This document shows, in pieces, positions 46,704 through 55,443 of a DNA stretch of 64,000 bases. The stretch spans positions 1 to 64,000 of the forward strand of contig JAEXZY010000152.1 of the NCBI GenBank assembly GCA_023404955.1, written 5' to 3'. The DNA is from Actinomycetes bacterium (lineage in GTDB: Bacteria > Actinomycetota > Actinomycetes > Mycobacteriales > Mycobacteriaceae). Under the pieces are notes generated by a model. That model searched no databases. It had not been told where the DNA came from and worked only from the letters and a program-made list of their open reading frames with translations. How positions within the stretch are numbered: the first letter of the stretch is position 1; each line of letters starts with the position of its first letter. The position numbers and the translations under genes were made by a program.

Positions 46704-48134
46704 ATGACCACCATCGAGAATCGCCCCGCCACCGACGTCAACGAGTCCCTCGATCCGCGCGACCCGATGCTGCGCCTGGCGACGTTCTTCGATGACGGCA
46801 GCGTCGAGCTGCTGCACGAGCGCGACAAGTCCGGCGTGCTGGCTGCCGCCGGCACCGTCAACGGCGTGCGCACGATCGCGTTCTGCACCGACGGCACCGT
46901 GATGGGCGGCGCGATGGGTGTCGACGGGTGCAAGCACATCGTCGACGCCTACGACGTCGCGATCGACGAGCAGAGCCCGATCGTCGGCATCTGGCATTCG
47001 GGCGGCGCGCGGCTGGCCGAGGGCGTCAAGGCGCTGCACGCGGTCGGCCTGGTCTTCGAGGCGATGATCCGCGCGTCCGGGTACATCCCGCAGATCTCCG
47101 TGGTCGTCGGCTTCGCCGCCGGCGGTGCCGCCTACGGCCCCGCGCTGACCGACGTCATCATCATGGCGCCCGACAGCAAGGTGTTCGTCACCGGACCCGA
47201 CGTCGTGCGCAGCGTGACCGGCGAGGACGTCGACATGGTCTCCCTCGGCGGTCCCGAGGCCCACCACAAGAAGTCCGGCGTGTGCCACATCGTCGCCGAC
47301 GACGAGCTCGACGCCTACGAGCGCGGCCGCCGCCTGGTCGGGCTGTTCTGCCAGCAGGGCCACTTCGACCGCACCAAGGCCGAGGCCGGTGACACCGACC
47401 TCAAGGCGCTGCTGCCCGAGTCGGCGCGCCGCGCCTACGACGTGCACCCGCTGGTCGAGGCGCTTCTCGACGACGGTGTGCCGTTCGAGGAGTTCCAGTC
47501 GCGCTGGGCCCCGTCGATCGTCGTCGGGTTGGGCCGGCTCGCCGGTCGCACCGTCGGCGTGATCGCGAACAACCCGCTGCGTTTGGGCGGCTGCCTGAAC
47601 TCCGAAAGTGCCGAGAAGTCGGCCCGCTTCGTGCGGCTGTGCGACGCGTTCGGCATCCCGCTGGTCGTCGTCGTCGACGTGCCGGGCTACCTGCCGGGTG
47701 TGGATCAGGAGTGGGGCGGCGTGGTCCGTCGCGGCGCCAAGCTTCTGCACGCGTTCGGCGAGAGCTCGGTGCCGCGCGTCACGCTGGTCACCCGCAAGAT
47801 CTACGGCGGCGCGTACATCGCGATGAATTCGCGGTCGCTGAACGCCACCAAGGTGTTCGCGTGGCCCGAGGCCGAGGTCGCGGTGATGGGCGCCAAGGCT
47901 GCCGTCGGCATCCTGCACAAGAAGAAGCTGGCCGCCGCCGCCCCCGAGGAGCGCGAGTCGCTGCACGAGGCGCTGGCCATCGAGCACGAGAAGATCGCCG
48001 GTGGCGTGGACTCCGCGATCGAGATCGGCGTGGTGGACGAGAAGATCGACCCCGCCCACACCCGCTCGAAGCTGACCCAGGCGCTGGCCGAGGCGCCGAT
48101 GCGCCGCGGCCGCCACAAGAACATCCCGCTGTAA
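46704..48134 (+). CDS. accD6: acetyl/propionyl-CoA carboxylase beta subunit AccD6
   Basis: A 476-residue carboxyltransferase subunit, last gene of the FAS-II operon. The N-terminal half has the acyl-CoA-binding PIVGIWHSGGARLAEG and VVGFAAGGAAYGPAL segments. The C-terminal half has VVDVPGYLPGVDQEWGGVVR and RKIYGGAYIAMNSRS, typical of biotin-dependent carboxylases. With AccA3 it makes malonyl-CoA for FabD. A GCAGGAG ribosome site precedes the ATG. A perfect palindrome follows the stop. Confidence 0.96.
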   Translation: MTTIENRPATDVNESLDPRDPMLRLATFFDDGSVELLHERDKSGVLAAAGTVNGVRTIAFCTDGTVMGGAMGVDGCKHIVDAYDVAIDEQSPIVGIWHSGGARLAEGVKALHAVGLVFEAMIRASGYIPQISVVVGFAAGGAAYGPALTDVIIMAPDSKVFVTGPDVVRSVTGEDVDMVSLGGPEAHHKKSGVCHIVADDELDAYERGRRLVGLFCQQGHFDRTKAEAGDTDLKALLPESARRAYDVHPLVEALLDDGVPFEEFQSRWAPSIVVGLGRLAGRTVGVIANNPLRLGGCLNSESAEKSARFVRLCDAFGIPLVVVVDVPGYLPGVDQEWGGVVRRGAKLLHAFGESSVPRVTLVTRKIYGGAYIAMNSRSLNATKVFAWPEAEVAVMGAKAAVGILHKKKLAAAAPEERESLHEALAIEHEKIAGGVDSAIEIGVVDEKIDPAHTRSKLTQALAEAPMRRGRHKNIPL

Positions 48135-48155
48135 GGGTCACTTCTCCCCCGCGAG

Positions 48156-48205
48156 CAGACACGAACTCGAGTGATTCCGGCCGGAATCACTCGAGTTCGT
48201 GTCTG
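48156..48205. terminator. 50-bp perfect palindrome between accD6 and glpD
   Basis: Two 25-nt arms, starting CAGACACGAACTCGAG and ending CTCGAGTTCGTGTCTG, meet without a loop at 48180/48181. It lies in the 72-bp gap between two convergent genes (stops at 48134 and 48207) and would form a strong hairpin in either transcript. No T-tract follows the plus side beyond GTTC, so it may be a bidirectional terminator or a dispersed intergenic repeat, or both. Confidence 0.7.
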
Positions 48206-48206
48206 T

Positions 48207-49739
48207 TCAGCGGCTGTGGGCGAGCATCTCCTGAGCCGCCGGTAGCGCGCGCTCGCGGTCGGCGGCCACCAGGCCGATGCGCGTGCGCCGGTCGAGGATG
48301 TCGTCGACGTTCAGCGCGCCTTCATGCGTGACGGCGTACTCGAACTCCGCCCGCGTGACATCGATACCCTCGGCGACGGGGGCGATGGGGCGCGAGCATG
48401 TAGCGCGCTCGATGACGCTGGACGCTTCGGCGCCGTAGCGGGCAACCAGCGACACCGGCAGGTCTCCTGAAAGGCTCTGCGCCGCAGAGGGATTCGCAGG
48501 TGCACCGACGAGCGGCAGGTCTCGGGTGCGGCATGGCCCGGCGCCGAGCCCGCGCAATGCCACCGCGCGATCCACGACATCTTCGGCCATGAACCGATAT
48601 TCGGTCAGCTTGCCACCGATCACGCTCAGCACACCGCTCGGCGACTCGGTGACCGCGTGCTCGCGCGATACGTCGGCGGTGCGGCCGGCGCCGGTGTCGA
48701 TCAACGGGCGCAGCCCGGCGTAGCTGCCGACCACATCCGCAGGCCCGAGGGAAGTCGCCAGCGCCGTGTTCACCGTGTCGAGCAGGAACTGCACCTCCTG
48801 CGCCGTCGGCTCAGGTACGTCGGGGATCGCGCCCGGGGCGTCTTCGTCGGTCAGACCCAGGTAGACGCGGCCCAGCTGTTCGGGCATCGCGAACACGAAC
48901 CTGTTGATCTCCCCCGGTATCGGAATCGTCAGCGCCGCAGTCGGATTGCCGAACGATGCCGCGTCGAACACCAGATGGGTGCCGCGGCTGGGCCGCAGCC
49001 GCAACGACGTGTCGATCTGCCCGGCCCAGACGCCGGTGGCGTTGACCACTGCGCGCGCCGACACCTGCAGCGTCTCCCCCGACAGACTGTCGGTCAACGT
49101 CACGGAGGTACGCGACGCCGCACTCGCCTCGACCCGGGTGAGGATGCGGGCGCCGTGCTGCGCGGCGGTCCGCGCCGCCGCGGTGACCAGGCGCGCGTCG
49201 TCGATCAGCTGTCCGTCGTAGGCCAGCAATGCTCCGTCCAGGCCGTCGCGACGCACCGTCGGCGCCAACGCGACGGCTGCGGCCGCGCCGATCCGGCGGG
49301 ATCGCGGCAACACCGATGCGGGCGTGCCGGCCAGCGCTCGCAGCCCGTCTCCGGCGGCGAAGCCGAAACGCACCAGCGCGCGGGAGGCGCGGTTCATCTC
49401 GGGCAGCAGCGGCACCAGTTGCGGCATCGCGTGCACGAGGTGGGGGGCGGTGCGCGTCATCAGGATTCCGCGCTCCACGGCACTGCGGCGGGCGATGCCG
49501 ACGTTGCCGCTGGCGAGGTAGCGCAGACCGCCGTGCACCAGCTTGGAGCTCCACCGGCTGGTGCCGAATGCGAGGTCGTGCTTTTCGACCAGCGCCACCG
49601 ACAGTCCGCGCGTCGCGGCGTCCAGCGCGATGCCGGCACCGGTGATACCGCCACCGATCACGAGCAGGTCCACCCGCGCACCGTCGCCGAGCTCGTGCAG
49701 CTCGGCGGTGCGCCGCTGCGCATTCAGTGCCGCGCTCAC
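48207..49739 (-). CDS. glpD: FAD-dependent glycerol-3-phosphate dehydrogenase
   Basis: A 510-residue membrane-associated flavoenzyme that oxidises glycerol-3-phosphate to dihydroxyacetone phosphate and feeds electrons to quinone. The FAD motif is VIGGGITGAGIALDAATRG near the N-terminus, followed by GTSRWSSKLVHGGLRYL, a GlpD signature. GTG 49739 overlaps the stop of the upstream TetR gene (GTGA); open frame further upstream only mirrors that gene. This is the glpD1 (Rv2249c) position. It is likely controlled by the co-transcribed TetR. Confidence 0.94.
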   Translation of the reverse strand: MSAALNAQRRTAELHELGDGARVDLLVIGGGITGAGIALDAATRGLSVALVEKHDLAFGTSRWSSKLVHGGLRYLASGNVGIARRSAVERGILMTRTAPHLVHAMPQLVPLLPEMNRASRALVRFGFAAGDGLRALAGTPASVLPRSRRIGAAAAVALAPTVRRDGLDGALLAYDGQLIDDARLVTAAARTAAQHGARILTRVEASAASRTSVTLTDSLSGETLQVSARAVVNATGVWAGQIDTSLRLRPSRGTHLVFDAASFGNPTAALTIPIPGEINRFVFAMPEQLGRVYLGLTDEDAPGAIPDVPEPTAQEVQFLLDTVNTALATSLGPADVVGSYAGLRPLIDTGAGRTADVSREHAVTESPSGVLSVIGGKLTEYRFMAEDVVDRAVALRGLGAGPCRTRDLPLVGAPANPSAAQSLSGDLPVSLVARYGAEASSVIERATCSRPIAPVAEGIDVTRAEFEYAVTHEGALNVDDILDRRTRIGLVAADRERALPAAQEMLAHSR

Positions 49740-50314
49740 GGGGCGAGGTATCCGTTGAGCGCGCGGGCCAGTTCGACGTTGATGGCCGTGGCGTCGAGCA
49801 GCTTTTCCACCATCTGCGCGGACTGGATCGTCGACTGTGTGATCAGCAGACACATCGCACCCATTTCATGCGGATCACCGGGGCGCACGCTGCCCTCCTC
49901 CTGACCGGCCTTGATCGCCTCGGCCAGCGCATCGATGAGGATCTGCTGGCTGGTGCCCAGGCGTTCGGCGATGTAGACCATCGCCAGGTTGGGCGCGTTG
50001 CGGATCACCGACTGCACGACCTCGTCGTTGCGCAGATGCTCGGCGACGGCCACCACGCGCTCGACGGTCGCCTCCCGGCCGACGCCGCGGTCGGGGACCT
50101 GCTCGAGCACCCCGGAGATGCGCACGGTCAGCAGCTCGGCGATCACCCAGCGGATGTCGGGCCAGCGGCGGTAGATGGTCGGGCGACTGACCCGCGCTCG
50201 TCGCGCGATCTCGGTCATGGTCGTCCGTTCGACGCCGTAGGCGAGGATGCACGCCGCCGCCGCATCGAGAATGCGCTTCTCGACACTCGAGTCGGAGTTA
50301 CGGATTGACACCAT
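49736..50314 (-). CDS. TetR family regulator upstream of glpD
   Basis: A 192-residue regulator at the Rv2250c position. The helix-turn-helix lies in about residues 10-55 (ILDAAAACILAYGVERTTM, then IARRARVSRPTIYRRW). It is translationally coupled to glpD by GTGA. ATG 50314 is only 17 bp from the divergent FAD-oxidase start. Autoregulation through that small gap is likely, and control of glycerol use is a reasonable inference from the neighbours. Confidence 0.88.
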   Translation of the reverse strand: MVSIRNSDSSVEKRILDAAAACILAYGVERTTMTEIARRARVSRPTIYRRWPDIRWVIAELLTVRISGVLEQVPDRGVGREATVERVVAVAEHLRNDEVVQSVIRNAPNLAMVYIAERLGTSQQILIDALAEAIKAGQEEGSVRPGDPHEMGAMCLLITQSTIQSAQMVEKLLDATAINVELARALNGYLAP

Positions 50315-50331
50315 CTGTAATACTGTAACGC
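50315..50331. promoter_or_regulatory. 17-bp divergent start-to-start spacer with back-to-back -10 elements
   Basis: The spacer reads CTGTAATACTGTAACGC and contains a direct repeat CTGTAA-TA-CTGTAA. A TANNNT -10 box (TACTGT) ends 5 bp before the plus-strand ATG. On the other strand TACAGT ends 7 bp before the minus-strand ATG. Both spacings suit leaderless transcription, which is common in mycobacteria. Confidence 0.5.
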
Positions 50332-51948
50332 ATGTCTTCGCTCGCTGGCCAGTCCAACAGACCTCCGATGGCATGGAATGCCTGGGGCGATCCCGCCGCC
50401 GCGACACCCTTGTCGCCCGGAATCCGCTCCTTGCTCACCCAGGCGCTAAGCATCGACGCCGAGCCCGCCGCAGAGCCCACGCTCGAGCAGGTGAGGGTGC
50501 GGCCGTCGGCGCTCTCCCCGGGCGACCGGGAGGGGCTTGCCGCGATCGTCGGCGCCGAGCACGTCCTGATCGAGGACAGTGACCGGCTGCTGCGCGCAGG
50601 CGGCAAGTCGACGCTGGACCTGTTGCGCCGCAGGGACTTCGGCGTGCAGGACAGCCCGGACGCGGTGCTGGTGCCCGGTGATGACGACGAGGTGGCCGCG
50701 GTGTTGCGGTTCTGCGCCGACCACAGCATCGCCGTCGTGCCGTTCGGCGGCGGGACGAGCGTGGTCGGCGGCCTGGACCCGCTGCGGGGGGACTTCAAGG
50801 CCGTGGTGTCGGTGGATCTTCGCCGGTTCGACGAGGTGCACTCGCTCGACGAGGTGTCCTGGGAGGTCGAACTCGGCGCCGGTCTGACAGGCCCGGATGC
50901 CGAGAAGCGGCTGGGCGACAGGGGTTTCTCGCTCGGCCACTTTCCGCAGAGCTTCTGCTTCGCCACGATCGGCGGGTTCGCCGCCACCCGCTCGTCGGGC
51001 CAGGATTCCGCGGGCTACGGCCGCTTCGACGACATGGTCCGCGGCCTGCGCGTGGTGACGCCGGCCGGGGTCCTCGACGTGGGTCGTGCTCCCGCGTCGG
51101 CCGCGGGACCGGACCTGCGTCAGGTCCTGCTCGGCTCCGAGGGCACGTTTGGCATCATCACCAAGGTCCGCGTGCGCGTGCACCCTGTGCCGGAAAGCAC
51201 GCGGTACGAGGCGTGGTCGTTTCCCGACTTCGCCACCGGCGCTGCCGCATTGCGCGCCGTCGCGCAGACCGGCACCGGTCCCACGGTGATCAGGCTGTCC
51301 GACGAAGCGGAGACCGGGGTCAACCTGGCCACCACCGACAGCATCGGCGACGCACAGATCACCGGCGGCTGCCTGGCCATCACGGCCTTCGAGGGCAGCG
51401 AGGCCCACGTCGCCAGCCGGCACGCCGAGACCCGAGACCTGTTGAGCGCCAACGGCGGAACCTCACTCGGCGAGGGTCCCGCGCGCGCCTGGGAACACGG
51501 CCGGTTCAACGCGCCCTATCTGCGGGACGGCTTGCTGTCGGCGGGCGCGCTGTGCGAGACGCTGGAGACCGCGACCTCCTGGTCGAATGTCCCGACGCTG
51601 AAGGCCGCCGTCACCGACGCACTGACCCGCGCGCTGGCCGACTCGGGGACACCGGCACTGGTCCTGTGCCACATCTCGCACGTCTACCCCACTGGTGCAT
51701 CGCTCTACTTCACCGTCGTGGCCGCCCAGCGCGGCAATCCGATCGAGCAGTGGCGCAGGGCCAAGACCGCGGCTTCCGAGGCGATGGTGCGCGTCGGCGC
51801 GACGATCACCCATCATCACGCCGTGGGCGCCGACCACCGGCCCTGGATGCGTGACGAGGTCGGCGACCTCGGTGTCGCGGTGCTGCGGGCGGTCAAGGCC
51901 GCGCTCGACCCGACCGGAATCATGAACCCCGGCAAGCTGATTCCGTGA
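50332..51948 (+). CDS. FAD-linked oxidase (VAO/PCMH family)
   Basis: A 538-residue flavoprotein like Rv2251, related to glycolate oxidase and alkyl-dihydroxyacetonephosphate synthase. The FAD-binding PCMH region contains VVPFGGGTSVVGG and SSGQDSAGYGRFDDMV. The C-terminal end is DPTGIMNPGKLIP, a family hallmark, and HHHAVGADHRPWM holds an active-site His region. Similarity to alkyl-DHAP synthase, with glpD next door, hints at ether-lipid or glycerolipid chemistry, but this is inference. Its stop overlaps the diacylglycerol kinase start. Confidence 0.87.
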   Translation: MSSLAGQSNRPPMAWNAWGDPAAATPLSPGIRSLLTQALSIDAEPAAEPTLEQVRVRPSALSPGDREGLAAIVGAEHVLIEDSDRLLRAGGKSTLDLLRRRDFGVQDSPDAVLVPGDDDEVAAVLRFCADHSIAVVPFGGGTSVVGGLDPLRGDFKAVVSVDLRRFDEVHSLDEVSWEVELGAGLTGPDAEKRLGDRGFSLGHFPQSFCFATIGGFAATRSSGQDSAGYGRFDDMVRGLRVVTPAGVLDVGRAPASAAGPDLRQVLLGSEGTFGIITKVRVRVHPVPESTRYEAWSFPDFATGAAALRAVAQTGTGPTVIRLSDEAETGVNLATTDSIGDAQITGGCLAITAFEGSEAHVASRHAETRDLLSANGGTSLGEGPARAWEHGRFNAPYLRDGLLSAGALCETLETATSWSNVPTLKAAVTDALTRALADSGTPALVLCHISHVYPTGASLYFTVVAAQRGNPIEQWRRAKTAASEAMVRVGATITHHHAVGADHRPWMRDEVGDLGVAVLRAVKAALDPTGIMNPGKLIP

Positions 51949-52871
51949 ACCGGATCGTCGTCCTGACCAACCCGGCCTCGGGGCACGGCACGGCGCGCCA
52001 CGCGGCCGAACGGGCGATCAGCCGCTTCCAGGCCCGCGGCGTCGACGTGGTCGCCCTCGTCGGCCGCGATCCGGCCCATGCCCGTGAACTCGTCGAGGGC
52101 GCATTGGAGCGTGGGATGGACGCGCTGGTGGTGGTCGGCGGCGACGGCATCGTCTCGCTGGCCCTGCAGATCGTCGCCCAGACCTGGACCCCGCTGGGCA
52201 TCATCCCGGCCGGCACCGGCAACGACCACGCCCGCGCGTTCGGCATCCCTACGGGACCCGAGGCGGCCGCCGACGTCGTGGTCGACGGCGAGACAAGCAC
52301 CGTCGACCTCGGGTTGATCACCGGCGCCGACGGCACCCGGCGATGGTTCGGCACGGTGATGGCGGCGGGCTTCGATTCCCTGGTCACCGACCGGACCAAC
52401 CGGATGCGCTGGCCGCACGGGCGCATGCGCTACAACCTGGCGATGCTGGCCGAGATCTCGCAATTGCGGCTGCTGCCGTTCCGGCTCACGTTCGACGGCG
52501 CCGAGGTGCAGACCCAACTCACGTTGGCCGCGTTCGGGAACACGCGCAGCTACGGCGGCGGCATGCTGATCTGTCCCGGCGCAGATCCGACCGACGGGCT
52601 GTTCGACGTCACGATGGTCGCGTCCGCATCCCGCACGCGGTTGGTCCGGCTGTTCCCGACGGTGTTCAAGGGCACGCATGTGAAGCTGCCGGAGGTGACG
52701 ACCCGGCGCGCCGCGACGATCACGGTCGACTGCCCCGGAATCTCGCCCTCGATGAATGCCTATGCCGACGGCGAGTACGTCTGTCCGCTGCCCGTGGAGC
52801 TCACCGTGGTGCCGGGCGCGCTGACGGTACTGCGACCGGCTACCGGGCCCGCTACCCGACCCCGCGGCTGA
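51945..52871 (+). CDS. diacylglycerol kinase family lipid kinase
   Basis: A 308-residue lipid kinase like Rv2252. The nucleotide-binding GGDG motif is in VVVGGDGIVSLAL and the second conserved block in GIIPAGTGNDHARAFGIP. It phosphorylates diacylglycerol (or a related lipid) for phosphatidic acid, PIM or phospholipid synthesis at the membrane. GTG 51945 overlaps the oxidase stop (GTGA). Its last 20 bp overlap the convergent DUF3145 gene. Confidence 0.93.
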   Translation: MNRIVVLTNPASGHGTARHAAERAISRFQARGVDVVALVGRDPAHARELVEGALERGMDALVVVGGDGIVSLALQIVAQTWTPLGIIPAGTGNDHARAFGIPTGPEAAADVVVDGETSTVDLGLITGADGTRRWFGTVMAAGFDSLVTDRTNRMRWPHGRMRYNLAMLAEISQLRLLPFRLTFDGAEVQTQLTLAAFGNTRSYGGGMLICPGADPTDGLFDVTMVASASRTRLVRLFPTVFKGTHVKLPEVTTRRAATITVDCPGISPSMNAYADGEYVCPLPVELTVVPGALTVLRPATGPATRPRG

Positions 52872-53364
52872 GCCAGCTGACCTCGGCGCCCACCCCGCCG
52901 TCGCGGTAGGCCTCGAGCGCTTCGTCCCAGGCGGTGCCCAACACGGAGTCCAGTTCCGCAGCCAGCATGTCGGCGCCGGACGCCATCAGCGTGCGCAACC
53001 GCATCTCCCCGACCATCACGTCGCCGTTGGCGCTCATCGCGCCGCTCCACAGGCCGAGCTGCGGGGTGTGGCACCAGCGGTGCCCGTCGACGCCGTGGCT
53101 CGGGTCCTCGGTCACCTCGAACCGCAACACCGACCAGGACCGCAGGGCGTTCGCCAGCTGAGCGCCGGTGCCCACAGGCCCCACCCAGTTCGTCACGGCA
53201 CGCAGCTGCCCGGGCATGGCCGGTTGCGGCGTCCACTTCAAGTTCGCCCTCGCGTTGAGGGTCGACGACAACGCCCACTCGACGTGCGGGCACACCGCCG
53301 CGGGTGAGGCATGTACGTACACCACACCCGTCGTCGTGTCGGCGAATTGATTCGCAGCACGCAT
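52852..53364 (-). CDS. DUF3145 family protein
   Basis: A 170-residue protein of the actinobacterial DUF3145 family. It starts at ATG 53364 behind AAGGAG at six bases; reading further upstream to 53457 adds sequence without family features. Recognisable segments are VVYVHASPAAVCPHVEWALSS, an early LKWTPQPAMPGQLRA and GEMRLRTLMASGAD. The family has no known function. It stands alone between convergent dagK-like and co-directional serine hydrolase genes. Confidence 0.85.
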   Translation of the reverse strand: MRAANQFADTTTGVVYVHASPAAVCPHVEWALSSTLNARANLKWTPQPAMPGQLRAVTNWVGPVGTGAQLANALRSWSVLRFEVTEDPSHGVDGHRWCHTPQLGLWSGAMSANGDVMVGEMRLRTLMASGADMLAAELDSVLGTAWDEALEAYRDGGVGAEVSWLSRGVG

Positions 53365-53437
53365 CTGTTGCTCCTTCGGCTCCACGAGGGACGTCTTCCC
53401 CAACGACCTGGTGGTTTCCGAGTGAGTCAGCAGATGT

Positions 53438-53466
53438 AATTGTGCCTTTCGAGGCAATTGTGCCTT
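53438..53466. repeat. 11-bp direct repeat upstream of the DUF3145 gene
   Basis: AATTGTGCCTT occurs at 53438-53448 and 53456-53466 (18-bp period), with GCCT-TTCG-AGGC between. It lies 74-102 bp upstream of the DUF3145 start codon, so on the minus strand it reads as two AAGGCACAATT boxes in the promoter region. The rest of the 119-bp gap holds nothing recognisable. Confidence 0.45.
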
Positions 53467-53483
53467 GTGAGACGCGTGTTGCG

Positions 53484-54308
53484 CTAGTCCGCCCGGTAAT
53501 CTCTCAGAACTTCATCAGACAGGGCGGGCATCACCTCGTGCGCCCAGTCGCCGAACGGCCGGTCGGTGAGCACGACCAGGGCCAACGCCGCGTCGGGGTC
53601 CACCCACAGGAACGTGCCCGACTGGCCGAAGTGCCCGAAGGTCCGCGCGGAGTTGTGCGCCCCGGTCCAGTGCGGTGTTTTGCCGTCCCGCAGTTCGAAG
53701 CCCAGCCCCCAGTCGTTGGGCCGCTGCCTGCCGAACCCCGGCAGCACCCCGTCGAGACCGGGGAACTGCACCGACGTCGCTGCCTCGTGCATCTGCTCCG
53801 AGACGAGGGTCGGTGTCAGCAGCTCCCGCGCGAACACCGTCAGGTCCGCCACCGTCGACGACGCGCCGTAGCCGGCCGCCGGGGCACCTCCGTCGAGGCT
53901 GGTGTCGGACATACCCAGGGGGCCGAACACCGATTCGGACAGATAGTCGGTGAACGGGATGCCCGACTCGCGTTCCAGCACCTCGGCCGCCACGGCGAAC
54001 CCGTGGTTGGAGTAGATCCGCCGGGTGCCCGGTGCGGCCAACACCTTCTCCGAGGTCATGTCGTAGCCCGCCGTGTGCGCCAGCAGGTGCCGGATCGTGG
54101 CGCCTGGCGGCCCCGCCGGGGTCTCGAGGTCGAACACGCCTTCCTCGACCGCCACCTGTACGGCGCGCGCGGCGAGCAGCTTGGTCACCGAGGCGAGGGG
54201 AAACGTCTGCGTCTGGTCGCCGTGATGGGCCAGCGTGTCATCCGGGCCGACGACCGCGGCGGCGACGGTCGGGACGGGCCAGTCGGCCAGGGCGTCGAGT
54301 GCGCTCAT
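53484..54308 (-). CDS. serine hydrolase (class C beta-lactamase/PBP fold)
   Basis: A 274-residue penicillin-binding-protein-fold hydrolase without signal peptide. The nucleophile motif is Ser40-Val-Thr-Lys43, the tyrosine motif is YSN (RIYSNHGF), and HFGQSGTF stands in for the KTG box. HLLAHTAGYD is also typical. Such proteins are often esterases or peptidases rather than beta-lactamases. It is divergent from the mscR gene, with 49 bp between. Confidence 0.88.
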   Translation of the reverse strand: MSALDALADWPVPTVAAAVVGPDDTLAHHGDQTQTFPLASVTKLLAARAVQVAVEEGVFDLETPAGPPGATIRHLLAHTAGYDMTSEKVLAAPGTRRIYSNHGFAVAAEVLERESGIPFTDYLSESVFGPLGMSDTSLDGGAPAAGYGASSTVADLTVFARELLTPTLVSEQMHEAATSVQFPGLDGVLPGFGRQRPNDWGLGFELRDGKTPHWTGAHNSARTFGHFGQSGTFLWVDPDAALALVVLTDRPFGDWAHEVMPALSDEVLRDYRAD

Positions 54309-54357
54309 CGGTGATGAGCCTAGCGACGGCGCGGGGGTGACCCATTAGGGTTCAGAC

Positions 54358-55443
54358 ATGACTCAGACGGTGCGCGGAGTGATCTCCCGTTCGAAGGGCC
54401 AGCCGGTCGAGGTGGTGGACATCGTGATCCCCGATCCGGGGCCGGGCGAGGTCGTGGTCGACATCCAGGCCTGCGGGGTGTGCCACACGGATCTGCACTA
54501 CCGCGAGGGTGGCATCAACGACGAGTTCCCGTTCCTGCTCGGTCACGAGGCCGCCGGCATCGTCGAGACGGTCGGCGAGGGGGTCACCAACGTCGAGCCC
54601 GGCGACTTCGTGATCCTGAACTGGCGCGCGGTGTGCGGTCAGTGCCGCGCGTGCAAGCGCGGCCGTCCGCATCTGTGCTTCGACACTCACAACGCCGCGC
54701 AGAAGATGACGCTGACCGACGGCACCGAGCTGACTCCCGCGCTGGGTATCGGCGCGTTCGCCGACAAGACCCTGGTCCACGAAGGTCAGTGCACCAAGGT
54801 CGATCCGGCCGCCGACCCCGCCGCGGCGGGGCTGCTGGGCTGCGGCGTGATGGCCGGTGTGGGCGCGGCGATCAACACCGGCGCGGTCAACCGAGACGAC
54901 ACCGTGGCCGTCATCGGCTGCGGCGGCGTCGGTGACGCCGCGATCGCCGGTGCCGCCCTCGTCGGTGCGAAGCGGATCATCGCCGTCGACATGGACAACC
55001 GGAAACTGGAGTGGGCCCGGCAGTTCGGGGCCACCCACACGATCAACGCCAAGGAACTCGACGCCATCGAGACCATTCAGGATCTCACCGACGGCTTCGG
55101 CGCGGACGTCGTGATCGACGCGGTCGGGCGGCCCGAGACGTGGAAGCAGGCGTTCTACGCGCGTGACCTCGCCGGCACCGTGGTCCTGGTCGGTGTCCCG
55201 ACGCCCGACATGACGCTCGACATGCCGCTCATCGACTTCTTCTCCCGCGGTGGATCGTTGAAGTCATCGTGGTACGGCGACTGCCTGCCCGAGCGGGATT
55301 TCCCGACGCTGATCTCGCTGTATCTGCAGGGCCGGTTCCCGCTCGACAAGTTCGTCTCCGAACGCATCGGACTCGACCAGATCGAAGACGCCTTCGGAAA
55401 GATGCACGCCGGAGAGGTGCTCCGCTCGGTGGTGGTCCTGTGA
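54358..55443 (+). CDS. mscR: S-(hydroxymethyl)mycothiol dehydrogenase / S-nitrosomycothiol reductase
   Basis: A 361-residue zinc alcohol dehydrogenase of class III type that uses mycothiol to detoxify formaldehyde and nitric oxide. Catalytic zinc ligands are in CGVCHTD (Cys39) and LGHEAAG (His63, Glu64); structural zinc is bound by Cys93, Cys96, Cys99 and Cys107. The NAD fold has VAVIGCGGVGDAAIAGA. It is followed with a GTGA overlap by an MBL hydrolase, as Rv2259-Rv2260 in M. tuberculosis. Confidence 0.92.
   Translation: MTQTVRGVISRSKGQPVEVVDIVIPDPGPGEVVVDIQACGVCHTDLHYREGGINDEFPFLLGHEAAGIVETVGEGVTNVEPGDFVILNWRAVCGQCRACKRGRPHLCFDTHNAAQKMTLTDGTELTPALGIGAFADKTLVHEGQCTKVDPAADPAAAGLLGCGVMAGVGAAINTGAVNRDDTVAVIGCGGVGDAAIAGAALVGAKRIIAVDMDNRKLEWARQFGATHTINAKELDAIETIQDLTDGFGADVVIDAVGRPETWKQAFYARDLAGTVVLVGVPTPDMTLDMPLIDFFSRGGSLKSSWYGDCLPERDFPTLISLYLQGRFPLDKFVSERIGLDQIEDAFGKMHAGEVLRSVVVL

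Noticed and set aside
44073..48116. A 1347-codon open frame on the minus strand opposite the kas-accD6 genes.
   Set aside because: It mirrors the third-codon GC bias of acpM, kasA, kasB and accD6, has Arg/Asp/Gly/His-rich composition without motifs, and overlaps five well-recognised genes.
48156..48205. The palindrome as terminal repeats of an insertion sequence.
   Set aside because: The arms meet without any gene between them, and no transposase is present in the window.
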